DNA of 64,000 bases, from NCBI RefSeq assembly GCF_033063295.1, contig NZ_JAWJZH010000001.1, positions 1,364,001-1,428,000 on the forward strand, in the 5' to 3' direction. The notes under the pieces are model-generated. The model made no database searches. It had not been told where the DNA came from and was given only the letters and a program-made list of their open reading frames with translations. Source of the stretch: Nitrosomonas sp. Is35 (lineage in GTDB: Bacteria; Pseudomonadota; Gammaproteobacteria; Burkholderiales; Nitrosomonadaceae). A program made the position numbers and the translations under genes. Positions 1 through 9,237 of this stretch are shown here, piece after piece. The stretch's first letter is position 1. Each line of letters opens with the position of its first letter.

Positions 1-262
1 GCACGCCGTGAGGAATGATTTTGCTGCTCACGCTCACCTGGATAGCGCCGATACCCGGCACCGCCTGCAATGCTCCGGTAATTTGCTGTTGTACTTGATT
101 CTTGACGCTATTGGCGGGATAACCGAGCTCAATGCCGATGGTTACGTTGTTTCCTGCAATTTGAATCGCGCTAACGGATTTTGCAGTCACATAATCTTTA
201 TTCGTGGTTGGATCGATGGTTTGTTGCAATACAGCTTGTATTTGTTGTTCGGAAATGGTCAC
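1..262 (-). CDS. mrp: Mrp/ApbC-type Fe-S carrier ATPase, N-terminal part (runs off the window)
   Basis: Only the first 87 codons are present; the gene continues beyond base 1. The start is GTG at 262, with an AAAAGGAG ribosome binding site just upstream on the minus strand. The visible part is an N-terminal DUF59/MIP18-like domain, with residues such as QTIDPTTNKDYV and a GIGAIQV segment before the expected P-loop domain. Mrp proteins bind ATP and carry Fe-S clusters to apoproteins in the cytoplasm. The gene is divergent from metG, the classic mrp/metG arrangement in proteobacteria, which supports the call. The P-loop itself is outside the window. Confidence 0.85.
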   Translation of the reverse strand, partial: MTISEQQIQAVLQQTIDPTTNKDYVTAKSVSAIQIAGNNVTIGIELGYPANSVKNQVQQQITGALQAVPGIGAIQVSVSSKIIPHGV

Positions 263-388
263 TACAAAACTCCTTTTTACTACCGCTGAGCGGCTCACAA
301 TTTAATCGGGAAATGGTAACAAATATCGGGAATGCACACACAGTTTGTTACAATTGACACTTATTTAATCTGATTCGTTTAATAATTA

Positions 389-2494
389 ATGAACAAGCGA
401 AAAATTCTGGTGACTTCCGCGCTGCCGTATGCCAATGGCAGTATCCATTTAGGTCATTTGGTGGAATATATTCAAACGGATATCTGGGTGCGTTTTCAGA
501 AAATGCGCGGACATACGGTTTATTATGTGTGCGCCGACGATACGCACGGTACGCCGATCATGCTGCGTGCGGAGAAGGAAGGTATCACACCGGAAGCTTT
601 GATCGCGCGTGTTCATGCGGAACATTCCGGCGATTTTACCGGCTTTCACATCCAGTTTGATAATTATTACAGTACCCACTCGCCTGAAACGCGGCATTTC
701 TCCGAGGATATTTACGGCAAATTGAAAACCGCCGGATTGATCGCGATTCGCGGTATCGAGCAACTGTACGATCCGGTCAAGAATATGTTTTTGCCGGACC
801 GTTTTGTCAAAGGCGAATGCCCGAAATGCGGCGCCAAGGATCAATACGGTGATTCCTGCGAAGCGTGCGGCGCGGCGTATGCGCCGACCGAGCTGAAAAA
901 TCCGTATTCCGCGGTTTCCGGCGCAAAACCGGTCAACAAATCTTCCGAACATTATTTTTTCAGTTTATCCGATGCGCGCTGCGCCGATTTTCTGCGGCAA
1001 TGGGCCTGCAATGGCGACCATCTGCAACCGGAAGCGGCCAACAAAATGCGCGAATGGGTCGGCGAAGCCGGAGAAAATAAACTCTCCGATTGGGATATTT
1101 CGCGTGATGCACCGTATTTCGGCTTCGAGATTCCCGGCGCGCCCGGCAAGTATTTTTACGTCTGGCTCGATGCGCCGATCGGTTACATGGGCAGTTTCCA
1201 AAACTTATGTGCGCGTGAACAAATCGATTTTGACGAATTCTGGCAACCGCAATCCGATACCGAGTTGTATCACTTCATCGGCAAGGATATTCTGTATTTC
1301 CACGCGCTGTTCTGGCCCGCGATGCTGAAAAACGCCGGTTACCGTACACCGACCAAGATTTTCGCGCATGGTTTTCTGACTGTGAACGGCGAAAAAATGA
1401 GCAAGTCGCGCGGCACGTTTATCACCGCGGAAAGTTACTTGAAACAAGGTTTGAATCCCGAATGGCTGCGCTATTACTACGCCGCCAAGCTGAACAGCAC
1501 CTTGGAAGACATCGACCTGAACCTGGACGATTTCGTCGCGCGCGTCAATTCCGATCTGGTCGGAAAATTCATCAATATTGCCAGCCGCTGCGCCGGTTTT
1601 ATCACCAAACGCTTTGACGGTAAGCTGGTGTCCGGCGAGCAATATCAAGCATTGCAAGCCATCGTGAACGAACATTTTTCCAGCTGGCGCCCCGAAGTCA
1701 TCGAACAAGCCTTTGAAGAACGCGAATTTTCCGCAGCCATCCGCCAAATCATGAAATTCGCCGATGAGGCCAACGAAATGATTCACAATTTAGCGCCGTG
1801 GGAAATTGCCAAGCATACGGATCGCGCTGACGATTTACACCGCGCTTGCAGTCTCGGTATCCAGTTGTTCTATTTGCTATCGCGTTACTTGAAGCCGATC
1901 CTGCCCGGTACCGTGCAGCAAATCGAGGCATTTCTCAATGGCGGACCGCTGACTTGGCCGCAGTTGCGCGCTGATCAACCGGTTTCGGATTTGTTATTAC
2001 CCGCAGGACATACCATCAACACTTATCAGCACTTGATGACACGCATCGACACCAAGCAAATCGACGCACTGATCGCCGCCAATACGCAGAGCCTGAGCGC
2101 TGCGCCACCGCAATCGCCGGTGCGGCATGCCGAAAAGCAGCAGCATGCGATTGCGCCGGTTGCCGAAACGATTTCCATTGACGATTTCAGCAAAATCGAT
2201 TTGCGCATCGCCAAGATTGTCAACGCCGAGCATGTGCCGGGTGCGGAAAAATTATTGAAACTGACGCTCGATATCGGCAGCGAGCAGCGCACGGTATTTG
2301 CCGGGATTAAATCCGCGTACGATCCGGAGCAACTGAAAGGGCGCTTGACCGTGATGGTCGCCAACCTCGCGCCGCGGCAAATGAAATTCGGCTTGTCGGA
2401 AGGCATGGTACTAGCGGCCGGTGGCGGCAATCCGGGTGAATTGTTCATTCTGTCGCCGGATTCCGGTGCGCAGCCGGGCATGCGGGTTAAGTGA
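389..2494 (+). CDS. metG: Methionyl-tRNA synthetase
   Basis: The 701-residue protein is a class I aminoacyl-tRNA synthetase that charges tRNA-Met in the cytoplasm. The HIGH-type motif is HLGH near residue 20 ([10 protein letters not shown]). A zinc knuckle CPKCG...CEACG lies near residues 145-165. The KMSKS signature is exact at about residue 338. The C-terminal 100 residues form a tRNA-binding (EMAP/Trbp111-like) domain that starts around [10 protein letters not shown]. The length fits the long dimeric form found in E. coli. It starts with ATG and is divergent from mrp. The next gene begins 10 bases after its stop. Confidence 0.97.
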   Translation: MNKRKILVTSALPYANGSIHLGHLVEYIQTDIWVRFQKMRGHTVYYVCADDTHGTPIMLRAEKEGITPEALIARVHAEHSGDFTGFHIQFDNYYSTHSPETRHFSEDIYGKLKTAGLIAIRGIEQLYDPVKNMFLPDRFVKGECPKCGAKDQYGDSCEACGAAYAPTELKNPYSAVSGAKPVNKSSEHYFFSLSDARCADFLRQWACNGDHLQPEAANKMREWVGEAGENKLSDWDISRDAPYFGFEIPGAPGKYFYVWLDAPIGYMGSFQNLCAREQIDFDEFWQPQSDTELYHFIGKDILYFHALFWPAMLKNAGYRTPTKIFAHGFLTVNGEKMSKSRGTFITAESYLKQGLNPEWLRYYYAAKLNSTLEDIDLNLDDFVARVNSDLVGKFINIASRCAGFITKRFDGKLVSGEQYQALQAIVNEHFSSWRPEVIEQAFEEREFSAAIRQIMKFADEANEMIHNLAPWEIAKHTDRADDLHRACSLGIQLFYLLSRYLKPILPGTVQQIEAFLNGGPLTWPQLRADQPVSDLLLPAGHTINTYQHLMTRIDTKQIDALIAANTQSLSAAPPQSPVRHAEKQQHAIAPVAETISIDDFSKIDLRIAKIVNAEHVPGAEKLLKLTLDIGSEQRTVFAGIKSAYDPEQLKGRLTVMVANLAPRQMKFGLSEGMVLAAGGGNPGELFILSPDSGAQPGMRVK

Positions 2495-2504
2495 CTTGCT
2501 GCGA

Positions 2505-2876
2505 ATGGATTCGAATGCACTCGCCGAATTGATTCGGCAACTGGAACTTAGCTTGCTGCAAAGTGATCTGACGGCGCATCCCGGATTGATCGACGAATTG
2601 CTGGCGGAAGATTTCGAGGAAATCGACCAGCAAGGAACAATCCATTCCCGAAGCGATGTAATCAACTGGCTGACGCGTAAAGATCCGAGTATGCACTGGG
2701 CGTTCAAGGATTTTCGTATTAAGGCAGTGTCCGGGGATGTCGTGCTGGCGATTTACTCGCTGCTAAAGCCCGATCAAACCGATGCCAAAAGCGGAGGATC
2801 GACCCGGACCTCGCTTTGGCGGTACCGCAACAATCAATGGAAAATGGTTTTCCATCAAGCATCCAGGAAAAATTAA
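2505..2876 (+). CDS. NTF2-like / DUF4440-type small protein
   Basis: This 123-residue protein has the look of a SnoaL/NTF2-like cone fold. It has an N-terminal helix (LAELIRQLELSLLQ), then ADLIDELLAEDFEEI-like sequence and the pattern 'aspartate/glutamate then G.IHSRSDVINWL', then strands ending in TSLWRYRNNQWKMVFHQ. The WRxxxGxWKxVFHQ tail is typical of DUF4440 proteins. The ATG at 2505 was chosen over an upstream in-frame extension that would overlap metG; a TTG at 2496 is an alternative. It sits 10 bases downstream of metG and 24 bases before yggS, so the three are probably cotranscribed. The substrate is unknown. Confidence 0.7.
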   Translation: MDSNALAELIRQLELSLLQSDLTAHPGLIDELLAEDFEEIDQQGTIHSRSDVINWLTRKDPSMHWAFKDFRIKAVSGDVVLAIYSLLKPDQTDAKSGGSTRTSLWRYRNNQWKMVFHQASRKN

Positions 2877-2900
2877 TCTCTCGCACAACAGGAGCAGGCC

Positions 2901-3656
2901 GTGGAACTCAACGAAGAGCAACAACAGCAATTTAACGATATCAAGAATAACCTCGCTACCGTCAAGCAGCGCATCATCGATGCCTGCATGAAAGCCGGAC
3001 GCGACCCTGCCAGCGTGCGGCTGCTGCCCGTGACCAAAACCGTATCCGCGGAGCGGCTGCGCATCGCCTTTGCTGCCGGTGTCGATGAGATGGGCGAAAA
3101 CAAAATCCAGGAAGCGCGCGAAAAATCCGAAGTTATGGCCGATTTAGGCATCAAATGGGCGATCATTGGCCACCTGCAAACCAACAAAGCCAAATACCTG
3201 GCACGTTTCGCCAACGAATTCCAGGCACTCGATAGCCTGAAAGTCGCCGAAGAACTCGACAAACGCCTGCAAAACGAAGGCCGCGCCATTGATGTCTACG
3301 TGCAAGTCAACAGCTCCGGTGAAGAAAGCAAATTCGGCCTGCCACCCGAAGCCGTGCGCGATTTCGTGCAACACTTGCCGCAATTCTCATCGCTGCGCAT
3401 CAAGGGCTTGATGACACTGGCCATTTTCTCTACCGATCACGACCGCGTGCGCGAATGCTTCGTCAAAATGCGTAACATCCAAGCCATGTTGCGCCAGGAA
3501 GCACCCGCCGGGTTATCGTTCGACGAACTGTCGATGGGCATGTCGGGCGACTACGAACTCGCCATCGAAGAAGGCGCCACCGTGGTGCGCGTCGGCCAAG
3601 CAATCTTTGGCAAACGGCCGCTGCCGGACAGTCATTATTGGCCGGGACTGGGGTGA
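2901..3656 (+). CDS. yggS: YggS/PLPBP-family pyridoxal phosphate homeostasis protein
   Basis: The 251-residue protein belongs to the YggS family, which binds PLP and buffers the free cofactor without a known catalytic role. The PLP lysine lies in LLPVTKTV near residue 46. The family landmarks GENKIQEAREK, WAIIGHLQTNKAK, VNSSGEESKFG and LSMGMSGDYELAIEEGATVVRVG are all present. The start is GTG at 2901 with an ACAGGAGCA ribosome binding site. YggS often neighbours proC or pilT; here it follows metG and the NTF2-like gene. The sequence downstream changes sharply in composition. Confidence 0.93.
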   Translation: MELNEEQQQQFNDIKNNLATVKQRIIDACMKAGRDPASVRLLPVTKTVSAERLRIAFAAGVDEMGENKIQEAREKSEVMADLGIKWAIIGHLQTNKAKYLARFANEFQALDSLKVAEELDKRLQNEGRAIDVYVQVNSSGEESKFGLPPEAVRDFVQHLPQFSSLRIKGLMTLAIFSTDHDRVRECFVKMRNIQAMLRQEAPAGLSFDELSMGMSGDYELAIEEGATVVRVGQAIFGKRPLPDSHYWPGLG

Positions 3657-3737
3657 TGCGAAATTATGCGTAATCCTATTGGTGAAATTAGTTTGAATGG
3701 GAAAAATTGATTCGATTGGGATTAAGCAAGCGTTTAA

Positions 3738-4008
3738 GAGGAAGTCATCGTATTTGCTTTGCGAGTCCGGGGAGACAGAATGAAGCCAGATTTCACCGAA
3801 GGTATGATCCTAATCGTTGAGCCGGTATGTCTTACGTGTCTAATGATTTTGTGATTGTTAAAATGACGATGAGGCAACATTTAAGCAAGTCATTGAAGAT
3901 GTTAGCGATTGGTATCTGAAGCCTTTCAATCCGCGCTATCCAATCAAAACTCTGGGCGATGCAAAAATTATAAGTGTGGTGCGCGAGGCTATACGAAGAT
4001 TTGGATAA
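3738..4008 (+). pseudogene. Decayed LexA/S24-type repressor peptidase
   Basis: Reading across three frames restores the C-terminal domain of an S24-family repressor. The pieces are FALRVRGDRMKPDFTEG with MILIVEP, then VSNDFVIVK, then DDEATFKQVIEDVSDW and YLKPFNPRYPIKTLGD, ending at a TAA at 4006-4008. Two single-base shifts break it, near 3828 and near 3865. The family's GDSM catalytic serine is read as GDRM (AGA) at about 3777, so the remnant would be inactive even without the frameshifts. No HTH domain remains upstream. It is probably a phage or integrated-element repressor relic. Confidence 0.7.
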
Positions 4009-4057
4009 TGTCGACCAGCATCGCCTTTTTAGTAAAAAATATTACTTGAGTTATACA

Positions 4058-4915
4058 ATGAATAAATATCATTTTGCTTTACCTTTCTTCTTATTCATAA
4101 CCTCATGCTCTTCCATTCCGCTGGATCAGCAGCAATTATTATACTCAGGCAGTAGTCCCAATTACTATTCAAATACAACGACAACACACGCAATTGTTGA
4201 TCCACGACTTAAATGCTTGGGTGTTGGGGCAGACAGAATTAGGCAGCCAACAGTTTCTGACCTCTATGATATTGATTTTTCAACAATAACAACCATTGAG
4301 ATATTCTGCGACAATCACAGAAACACTTACTCTCCGCAGCAAGCGCATTGCTTTAGTTCTTGTGAGCAAAACTTAGCAAGCGACTTCGAGAGAATAAAAA
4401 TTGAGCAGGAACAGAGAGCAACAGAACGTGCCGAAGAATACGCAAAGAAACAAGAAATTCAAAAACAGAACGACATTATTGAGAAAGAGAAAATAGAGCT
4501 TGAAGAAAATCTTAAAAACGGAACTGTACAGCCCGAAAACTTGCAGCAAGCAAAGATTGTATTCAACTCAAAAGATGGTGAAAATATTGTCATATCTCCA
4601 AAATTGAAACCGGATGGCGGTTTATATCATTTAATCGGAACTATAGAAAAAACGGAAGAAAGCTCTCCAGAGTTCATTGGAAAAATCTATGTGAATTACG
4701 CTTACGCCGCACTAAGCCCTAAATTGCTATCAAGAAACCCATATTTCTATGTAAAAATACCTGCTAAAGAATTGCAAGAAACTTACTTCAATAATGCCCG
4801 AATTAATGGAAGTGTTTCTCTTATTGGGAGATATGTTTCAAACATTGAATATTCCACCACTATAAAAGAAACTAAAGTAGCACCTCTTTTTGAGGCCGTG
4901 TATCTGGATCATTAA
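4058..4915 (+). CDS. Putative lipoprotein of unknown function with a charged coiled-coil segment
   Basis: I do not recognise a family. The 285-residue product begins with a lipoprotein-like signal, MNKYHFALPFFLFITSC, with the cysteine at residue 17 as the probable lipid anchor. A very charged helical stretch rich in E, K and Q follows at about residues 105-160 and is likely coiled coil. The C-terminal half has beta-rich sequence, including a YHLIGTIEK region. The ATG at 4058 is preferred over an in-frame start 28 codons earlier because it opens directly on the signal peptide. Base composition is clearly AT-richer than the neighbours and a repressor relic lies upstream, so transfer is likely. 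A terminator hairpin follows. Confidence 0.6.
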   Translation: MNKYHFALPFFLFITSCSSIPLDQQQLLYSGSSPNYYSNTTTTHAIVDPRLKCLGVGADRIRQPTVSDLYDIDFSTITTIEIFCDNHRNTYSPQQAHCFSSCEQNLASDFERIKIEQEQRATERAEEYAKKQEIQKQNDIIEKEKIELEENLKNGTVQPENLQQAKIVFNSKDGENIVISPKLKPDGGLYHLIGTIEKTEESSPEFIGKIYVNYAYAALSPKLLSRNPYFYVKIPAKELQETYFNNARINGSVSLIGRYVSNIEYSTTIKETKVAPLFEAVYLDH

Positions 4916-4936
4916 TATCATTTTTGCGATCCACTC

Positions 4937-4960
4937 AAACCGCTAACAAGCGGTTTTCTA
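4937..4960 (+). terminator. Rho-independent terminator after the lipoprotein gene
   Basis: A perfect 8-bp stem (AAACCGCT / AGCGGTTT) with an AACA loop is followed by TTCTA. It starts 22 bases after the stop of the lipoprotein gene. Confidence 0.7.
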
Positions 4961-4980
4961 CTACTTGATTTTGCGAAACG

Positions 4981-5008
4981 TTAATTTGGTGGAATTCCAC
5001 CAAATTAA
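4981..5008. repeat. Perfect 28-bp palindrome
   Basis: The left arm TTAATTTGGTGGAA is followed immediately by its exact reverse complement, with no spacer, centred on GAATTC. It lies in the gap between the lipoprotein gene and the convergent SemiSWEET gene. It could be an operator, a recombination site or a strong cruciform; a terminator is less likely because there is no loop and no T-run. Confidence 0.9.
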
Positions 5009-5090
5009 AATCAGCCCGGTAGATTGAGCTGCCGAACAAAGCCCAACATTAACCGGTGATCAACCGGGATTAGTTGGATGAAAACTCAAT

Positions 5091-5363
5091 TCATCCATTA
5101 TTCTCCGCGCGGGCGAAGTGGAAAAATGCGCCGACTGTCAGGGAATTGATCGCGATGGCGATGATGTTCCAGACAATGACCGGCATGGAATCGATCAAGA
5201 CGCCGTAATAAACCCAGGCAATCTGGAACACGCCCATGATCCCGGCCATGGTTGGATTCATGCCTTGAGCGCTTTTCCGTTTGAGCATTGCATACAAATC
5301 CGGGGCGGCGGCGAAAGTGGTGCCGAAGCCAGCGATGAATCCGATGATTTCATGTCCTTCCAT
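5091..5363 (-). CDS. SemiSWEET-family transporter
   Basis: The 90-residue protein has three predicted transmembrane helices, the single triple-helix bundle typical of bacterial SemiSWEETs, which work as dimers to move small sugars down a gradient. The first helix and loop read GFIAGFGTTFAAAPDL then KRKSAQGMNP, where many relatives have a PQ pair instead of PD. The second and third helices include GVFQIAWVYYG and VWNIIAIAINSLTVGAFF. A strong GGGGGA ribosome binding site precedes the ATG. It is monocistronic by position, and no sugar genes are nearby, so the substrate is unknown. Confidence 0.8.
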   Translation of the reverse strand: MEGHEIIGFIAGFGTTFAAAPDLYAMLKRKSAQGMNPTMAGIMGVFQIAWVYYGVLIDSMPVIVWNIIAIAINSLTVGAFFHFARAENNG

Positions 5364-5516
5364 TCAGATCCCCCATTGTTTTTTGTTTGTATCCCGTGAA
5401 TCGACAGCGCGGCGAGTTGAACCAGTGAATCTCAATTCTTTCTGTCGTTCGCTATAATCCTTCCAATGCACTGAGATGATAGTCACCCTGATGAAGGAAC
5501 CAATCCATACGAATTT

Positions 5517-6341
5517 CTAGCGTTTCTTGTTTTTGCGCTGGTTATTTTGTGCAACTTGGGGTGATTGCCGTCTTGACCACATCAACGCAGCGATGCCCGC
5601 GAGAATCATTGGGATCGATAGCCACTGACCCATAGTAACGCCGAGTGTCAGAATGCCCATGAAGCCATCTTCCGGTTCGCGGAAGAACTCGGCAAAGGAA
5701 CGTAAAACACCATAGCCGATCATGAACATGCCGGTGACTGCGCCGGTTGCGCGCGGTTTCGATGAGTAAATCCAAATGAAGATAAACAACAGCACGCCTT
5801 CGAGCGCGAATTGATACAGTTGGGATGGGTGGCGGGGGAATTCGTCGACATAAGGGAAAACCATGCCCCAGGGCACGTCGGTGTGGCGTCCCCACAGTTC
5901 GCCATTAATGAAATTGCCGATGCGTCCCGCGGCTAATCCCAGCGGAATCAGCGGAATGACGAAGTCCGTGACAGTCAGCCAGGGCAAATTGTGTTTGCGC
6001 GCCAGTAATATCATGGCGACGAAAACACCGAGAAATCCGCCATGAAACGACATGCCGCCTTCCCAAATGGCAAAAATGTGCAACGGGTGGTCCAGGTAGT
6101 AACCGAATTGATAAAACAGCACATGCCCCAGGCGTCCGCCCAGAATTACACCGAGCATGCCGTAAAACAAGGCGTCGTCGAGTATTTCATAGGTGAAAGC
6201 CGACTGTGGATTGTGTTTGATGCGATACCGTCCGAGTAGAATGAAGAGCGCGAAACCGAGCAAATACATCAAACCATACCAATGAATGGAAAGCGGCCCC
6301 ACGGAGATGGCAACGGGATCAATTTGCGGATGAATGAGCAT
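5517..6341 (-). CDS. lgt: Prolipoprotein diacylglyceryl transferase
   Basis: Lgt transfers diacylglycerol from phosphatidylglycerol to the lipobox cysteine of prelipoproteins in the inner membrane. The 274 residues form about seven membrane helices. The family signature [14 protein letters not shown] is present at about residues 140-153, with the essential arginine and asparagine. An HGG stretch (MSFHGGFLG) near residue 95 carries the conserved histidine. The ATG start opens on [14 protein letters not shown], typical for the family. It is divergent from ilvD. Confidence 0.95.
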   Translation of the reverse strand: MLIHPQIDPVAISVGPLSIHWYGLMYLLGFALFILLGRYRIKHNPQSAFTYEILDDALFYGMLGVILGGRLGHVLFYQFGYYLDHPLHIFAIWEGGMSFHGGFLGVFVAMILLARKHNLPWLTVTDFVIPLIPLGLAAGRIGNFINGELWGRHTDVPWGMVFPYVDEFPRHPSQLYQFALEGVLLFIFIWIYSSKPRATGAVTGMFMIGYGVLRSFAEFFREPEDGFMGILTLGVTMGQWLSIPMILAGIAALMWSRRQSPQVAQNNQRKNKKR

Positions 6342-6440
6342 AGTTTCGGCCTTATTTACGGTAAAATAGCGGCCATTATACCAAGTGCGTTTGTGTGCGC
6401 CTTGTCATAAATCGTATTTTTATCTCATTCAGGAGCAAGC

Positions 6441-8114
6441 ATGCCAGACAATAAACGTAGCCAGATTATTACCCAAGGAGCACAACATGCACCCAGCCGC
6501 GCCATGTTGCGCGCGGTCGGTTTCAGTGATGGGGATTTTAACAAGCCGATTGTCGGCGTGGCTAACGGTTATTCGACGATTACGCCGTGCAATAAGGGTT
6601 TGAATGAATTGTCGCTAAAAGCCGAATCGGCGCTGAGGAAAGCCGGGGCGATGCCGCAGATGTTCGGCACCATCACGGTATCGGACGGCATTTCGATGGG
6701 TACCGAAGGCATGAAGTATTCGCTGGTGTCGCGTGAAGTGATCGCCGACTCGATTGAAACCTGTGTGCAAGGCGGCAGCATGGATGGTGTCATTGCCATC
6801 GGCGGCTGCGACAAGAATATGCCGGGCGCGATGATCGCCATTGCGCGCATGAATGTGCCGGCGATTTTTGTCTACGGAGGCACGATCAAACCGGGGCACT
6901 ACAAGAATCAGGATCTGACGGTGGTCAGCGTATTTGAAGCGGTAGGGCAGCACAGCGCGCATAAAATCGACGCTGAAGAGCTATTGCAGATCGAACGGCA
7001 CGCTTGTCCCGGCGCTGGTTCGTGTGGCGGTATGTTTACCGCCAACACCATGTCGTCCGCTTTTGAAGCGATGGGCATGAGCTTACCGTATTCTTCTACG
7101 ATGTCTGCCGAAGACGGTGAAAAAATGACCAGCGCTGGGCAATCGGCGGAGGCACTGGTGAATGCCATCAAACAGCAGATTCTGCCGCGCGATATCATCA
7201 CGCGTAAATCCATAGAAAATGCGGTTGCCGTGATCATGGCGGTAGGCGGTTCGACCAATGCCATCCTGCATTTCCTGGCGATTGCGCATGCCGCCAAGGT
7301 TGAATGGAGCATAGACGATTTCGAACGGATGCGCGGCAAAGTCCCGGTATTGTGCGACTTGAAACCTTCCGGGCGCTACGTTACGGCTGATTTGCACCAA
7401 GCGGGCGGTGTGCCGCAAGTGATGAAAATGCTGCTGAATCATGGCTTGTTGCATGGGGACTGCATCACCATCAGCGGACAAACGATCGCCGAAGTGTTGA
7501 AAGACATTCCCGATACGCCACGCGCAGACCAAAATGTGATCCGGCAATGGGATAATCCGATGTATGCGCAAGGACATCTGGCGATTTTGAAAGGTAATTT
7601 ATCGACCGAAGGCTGCGTGGCAAAAATTTCTGGCATTAAAAATCCGAAAATTACCGGGCCCGCACGCGTATTTGAATCGGAAGAAACCTGCATGGCAGCG
7701 ATTCTGGAACGTAAGATTCAACCGGGTGATGTCGTGGTGATCCGCTACGAAGGCCCGAAAGGCGGCCCTGGCATGCGGGAAATGTTGTCGCCGACTGCCG
7801 CGTTGATCGGTGAAGGGCTGGGTGATTCCGTCGGTTTGATCACCGATGGACGTTTTTCCGGTGGTACCTATGGCATGGTGGTTGGTCACGTTGCGCCGGA
7901 AGCTTTTGTTGGCGGCACGATTGCATTGGTACAGGAAGGCGACTCGATCACCATTGACGCCGAGCAACGGCTGTTGCAATTGAATGTGTCCGATGATGTG
8001 CTGGCAAAGCGCCGTGCAGCCTGGCAACCGCCGCAACCGCGTTACTCGCGCGGGGTATTGGCGAAATATGCGAAACTGGTTTCCAGCGCCAGCGCGGGAG
8101 CGATAACGGATTAA
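6441..8114 (+). CDS. ilvD: Dihydroxy-acid dehydratase
   Basis: IlvD makes the 2-keto acid precursors of valine, isoleucine and leucine by dehydrating 2,3-dihydroxy acids. The 557-residue protein shows the three Fe-S cluster cysteines in TPCNKG (about residue 49), [10 protein letters not shown] (about 121) and [14 protein letters not shown] (about 193). The C-terminal GRFSGGTYG...GHVAPEA signature is intact. An AGGAGCAAGC ribosome binding site precedes the ATG. It is separate from leuCDB, which lie 50 kb away in this window. Confidence 0.97.
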   Translation: MPDNKRSQIITQGAQHAPSRAMLRAVGFSDGDFNKPIVGVANGYSTITPCNKGLNELSLKAESALRKAGAMPQMFGTITVSDGISMGTEGMKYSLVSREVIADSIETCVQGGSMDGVIAIGGCDKNMPGAMIAIARMNVPAIFVYGGTIKPGHYKNQDLTVVSVFEAVGQHSAHKIDAEELLQIERHACPGAGSCGGMFTANTMSSAFEAMGMSLPYSSTMSAEDGEKMTSAGQSAEALVNAIKQQILPRDIITRKSIENAVAVIMAVGGSTNAILHFLAIAHAAKVEWSIDDFERMRGKVPVLCDLKPSGRYVTADLHQAGGVPQVMKMLLNHGLLHGDCITISGQTIAEVLKDIPDTPRADQNVIRQWDNPMYAQGHLAILKGNLSTEGCVAKISGIKNPKITGPARVFESEETCMAAILERKIQPGDVVVIRYEGPKGGPGMREMLSPTAALIGEGLGDSVGLITDGRFSGGTYGMVVGHVAPEAFVGGTIALVQEGDSITIDAEQRLLQLNVSDDVLAKRRAAWQPPQPRYSRGVLAKYAKLVSSASAGAITD

Positions 8115-8128
8115 ATCGGTAGCGCTGA

Positions 8129-8160
8129 CATGAAGAACGATCTGATCCGGTTTCTTCATG
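8129..8160. other. Hairpin after ilvD
   Basis: A perfect 9-bp inverted repeat (CATGAAGAA / TTCTTCATG) with a 14-base loop lies 15 bases after the ilvD stop. It has no T-run, so it may be a weak terminator or an RNA-stabilising hairpin. Confidence 0.4.
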
Positions 8161-8318
8161 CTCTGCTGGAACTAAATAATTTAACCTTAAGTCTTAGCAA
8201 CGCAGTATCATCAGAGTTTGCAGCAGCGCCGGTAATCACAAACTTACAGGAATTGCTGCAAGTCTGTAAAGTTCGGGTTAGAATATCAACCCTTTTATAA
8301 TTTTAATAAGGAAGAGAT

Positions 8319-8630
8319 ATGAAAAAAGTTTTAATCGGAGCAGTTGCTGCGTCAGCGATTTTATTAGCTGGTGTTGCTCAAGCTAATGCTGATTTGGCAA
8401 AAAACAGTGGATGTTTGAATTGCCACAATGTTGACGCTAAACTGGTCGGCCCAGGCTTAAAAGATGTTGCAGCTAAATATGCAGGTCAAGCGGATGCTTC
8501 TGCATACCTGGCAGATAAAATATTAAAAGGAAGTAGCGGTGTTTGGGGCCCAATCCCAATGCCACCAAATGCTAACGTTAGCCCAGAAAATGCTAAAGTA
8601 TTAGCTGACTTTATTCTGTCACTGAAGTAA
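8319..8630 (+). CDS. Periplasmic monohaem cytochrome c-552-type electron carrier
   Basis: The 103-residue product has a signal peptide (about residues 1-22, ending AQA-NA) and a mature part of about 80 residues. The haem motif is CLNCH near residue 32. The methionine ligand is in GPIPMPPN, and the C-terminal helix reads AKVLADFILSLK. The pattern closely matches Nitrosomonas europaea cytochrome c-552, the carrier that takes electrons from cytochrome c-554 or membrane cytochromes to the terminal oxidase or peroxidase. It has an AAGGAAGAGAT ribosome binding site and its own terminator, so it is a single-gene unit, as expected for an abundant carrier. Confidence 0.93.
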   Translation: MKKVLIGAVAASAILLAGVAQANADLAKNSGCLNCHNVDAKLVGPGLKDVAAKYAGQADASAYLADKILKGSSGVWGPIPMPPNANVSPENAKVLADFILSLK

Positions 8631-8650
8631 GTCGTTCTGAATTCAGGAAA

Positions 8651-8677
8651 GCCGACGCATAACAACGTCGGCTTTTT
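8651..8677 (+). terminator. Strong Rho-independent terminator of the cytochrome c gene
   Basis: A GC-rich 7-bp stem GCCGACG / CGTCGGC is followed by TTTTT, 20 bases after the cytochrome stop. Confidence 0.9.
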
Positions 8678-8725
8678 ATTTGCCCGGATATTTTGCAAGA
8701 AAGCTTGGTATCAATGGAGGGAGCA

Positions 8726-9142
8726 ATGAAAACTCGTATCAAATGGAAAGGGAATGTCAGCTTTGAGGCTGAGTCCGGCAGCGGTCATTCGGTATTGATG
8801 GATGGCGCGCCGGAAGCCGGTGGACAAAACCTCGGACCGCGTCCGATGGAAATGCTGTTAATGGGGCTGGGCGGTTGTACCACGTTCGATGTGGTATTGA
8901 TTCTGAAAAAAAGCCGTCAGGACATCACCGATTGCGTGGTTGAAATCGAAGCCGAACGCGCTCCGGTCGATCCGAAAGTGTTCACCCATATCCACTTGCA
9001 TTTCATTATTACCGGACATAATCTGAATCCGCAGACCATTGAACGTGCGATTGACTTATCTGCGGAAAAGTATTGCTCGGCTTCCATCATGCTGAAACAA
9101 ACGGTAAAAATCACGCATGATTATGAAATTATTGATGCTTGA
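8726..9142 (+). CDS. OsmC/YhfA-like family protein
   Basis: The 138-residue protein belongs to the OsmC-like fold. Many members are thiol peroxidases, but the YhfA branch has no proven reaction. Family features are RPMEMLLMGLGGCTTFDVVLIL, where the cysteine near residue 51 corresponds to the first conserved OsmC cysteine, and AEKYCSASIML near residue 118, which carries the second. The ATG at 8726 was chosen because GGAGGGAGCA precedes it; in-frame ATGs lie 4 and 11 codons upstream. It follows the cytochrome terminator, so it has its own promoter. Confidence 0.85.
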   Translation: MKTRIKWKGNVSFEAESGSGHSVLMDGAPEAGGQNLGPRPMEMLLMGLGGCTTFDVVLILKKSRQDITDCVVEIEAERAPVDPKVFTHIHLHFIITGHNLNPQTIERAIDLSAEKYCSASIMLKQTVKITHDYEIIDA

Positions 9143-9237
9143 TGATAATTTTCTGCGCCAGCATTGCTGGATCGGTGACGGCTGGAGTCTCGCAGGCGTT
9201 TTAAACGGGCAATTCAATGGGTGCCCGTTTATGTTTT

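Noticed and set aside
8129..8160. Hairpin after ilvD as a strong terminator
   Set aside because: It has no T-run and a 14-base loop; I kept it only as a hairpin.
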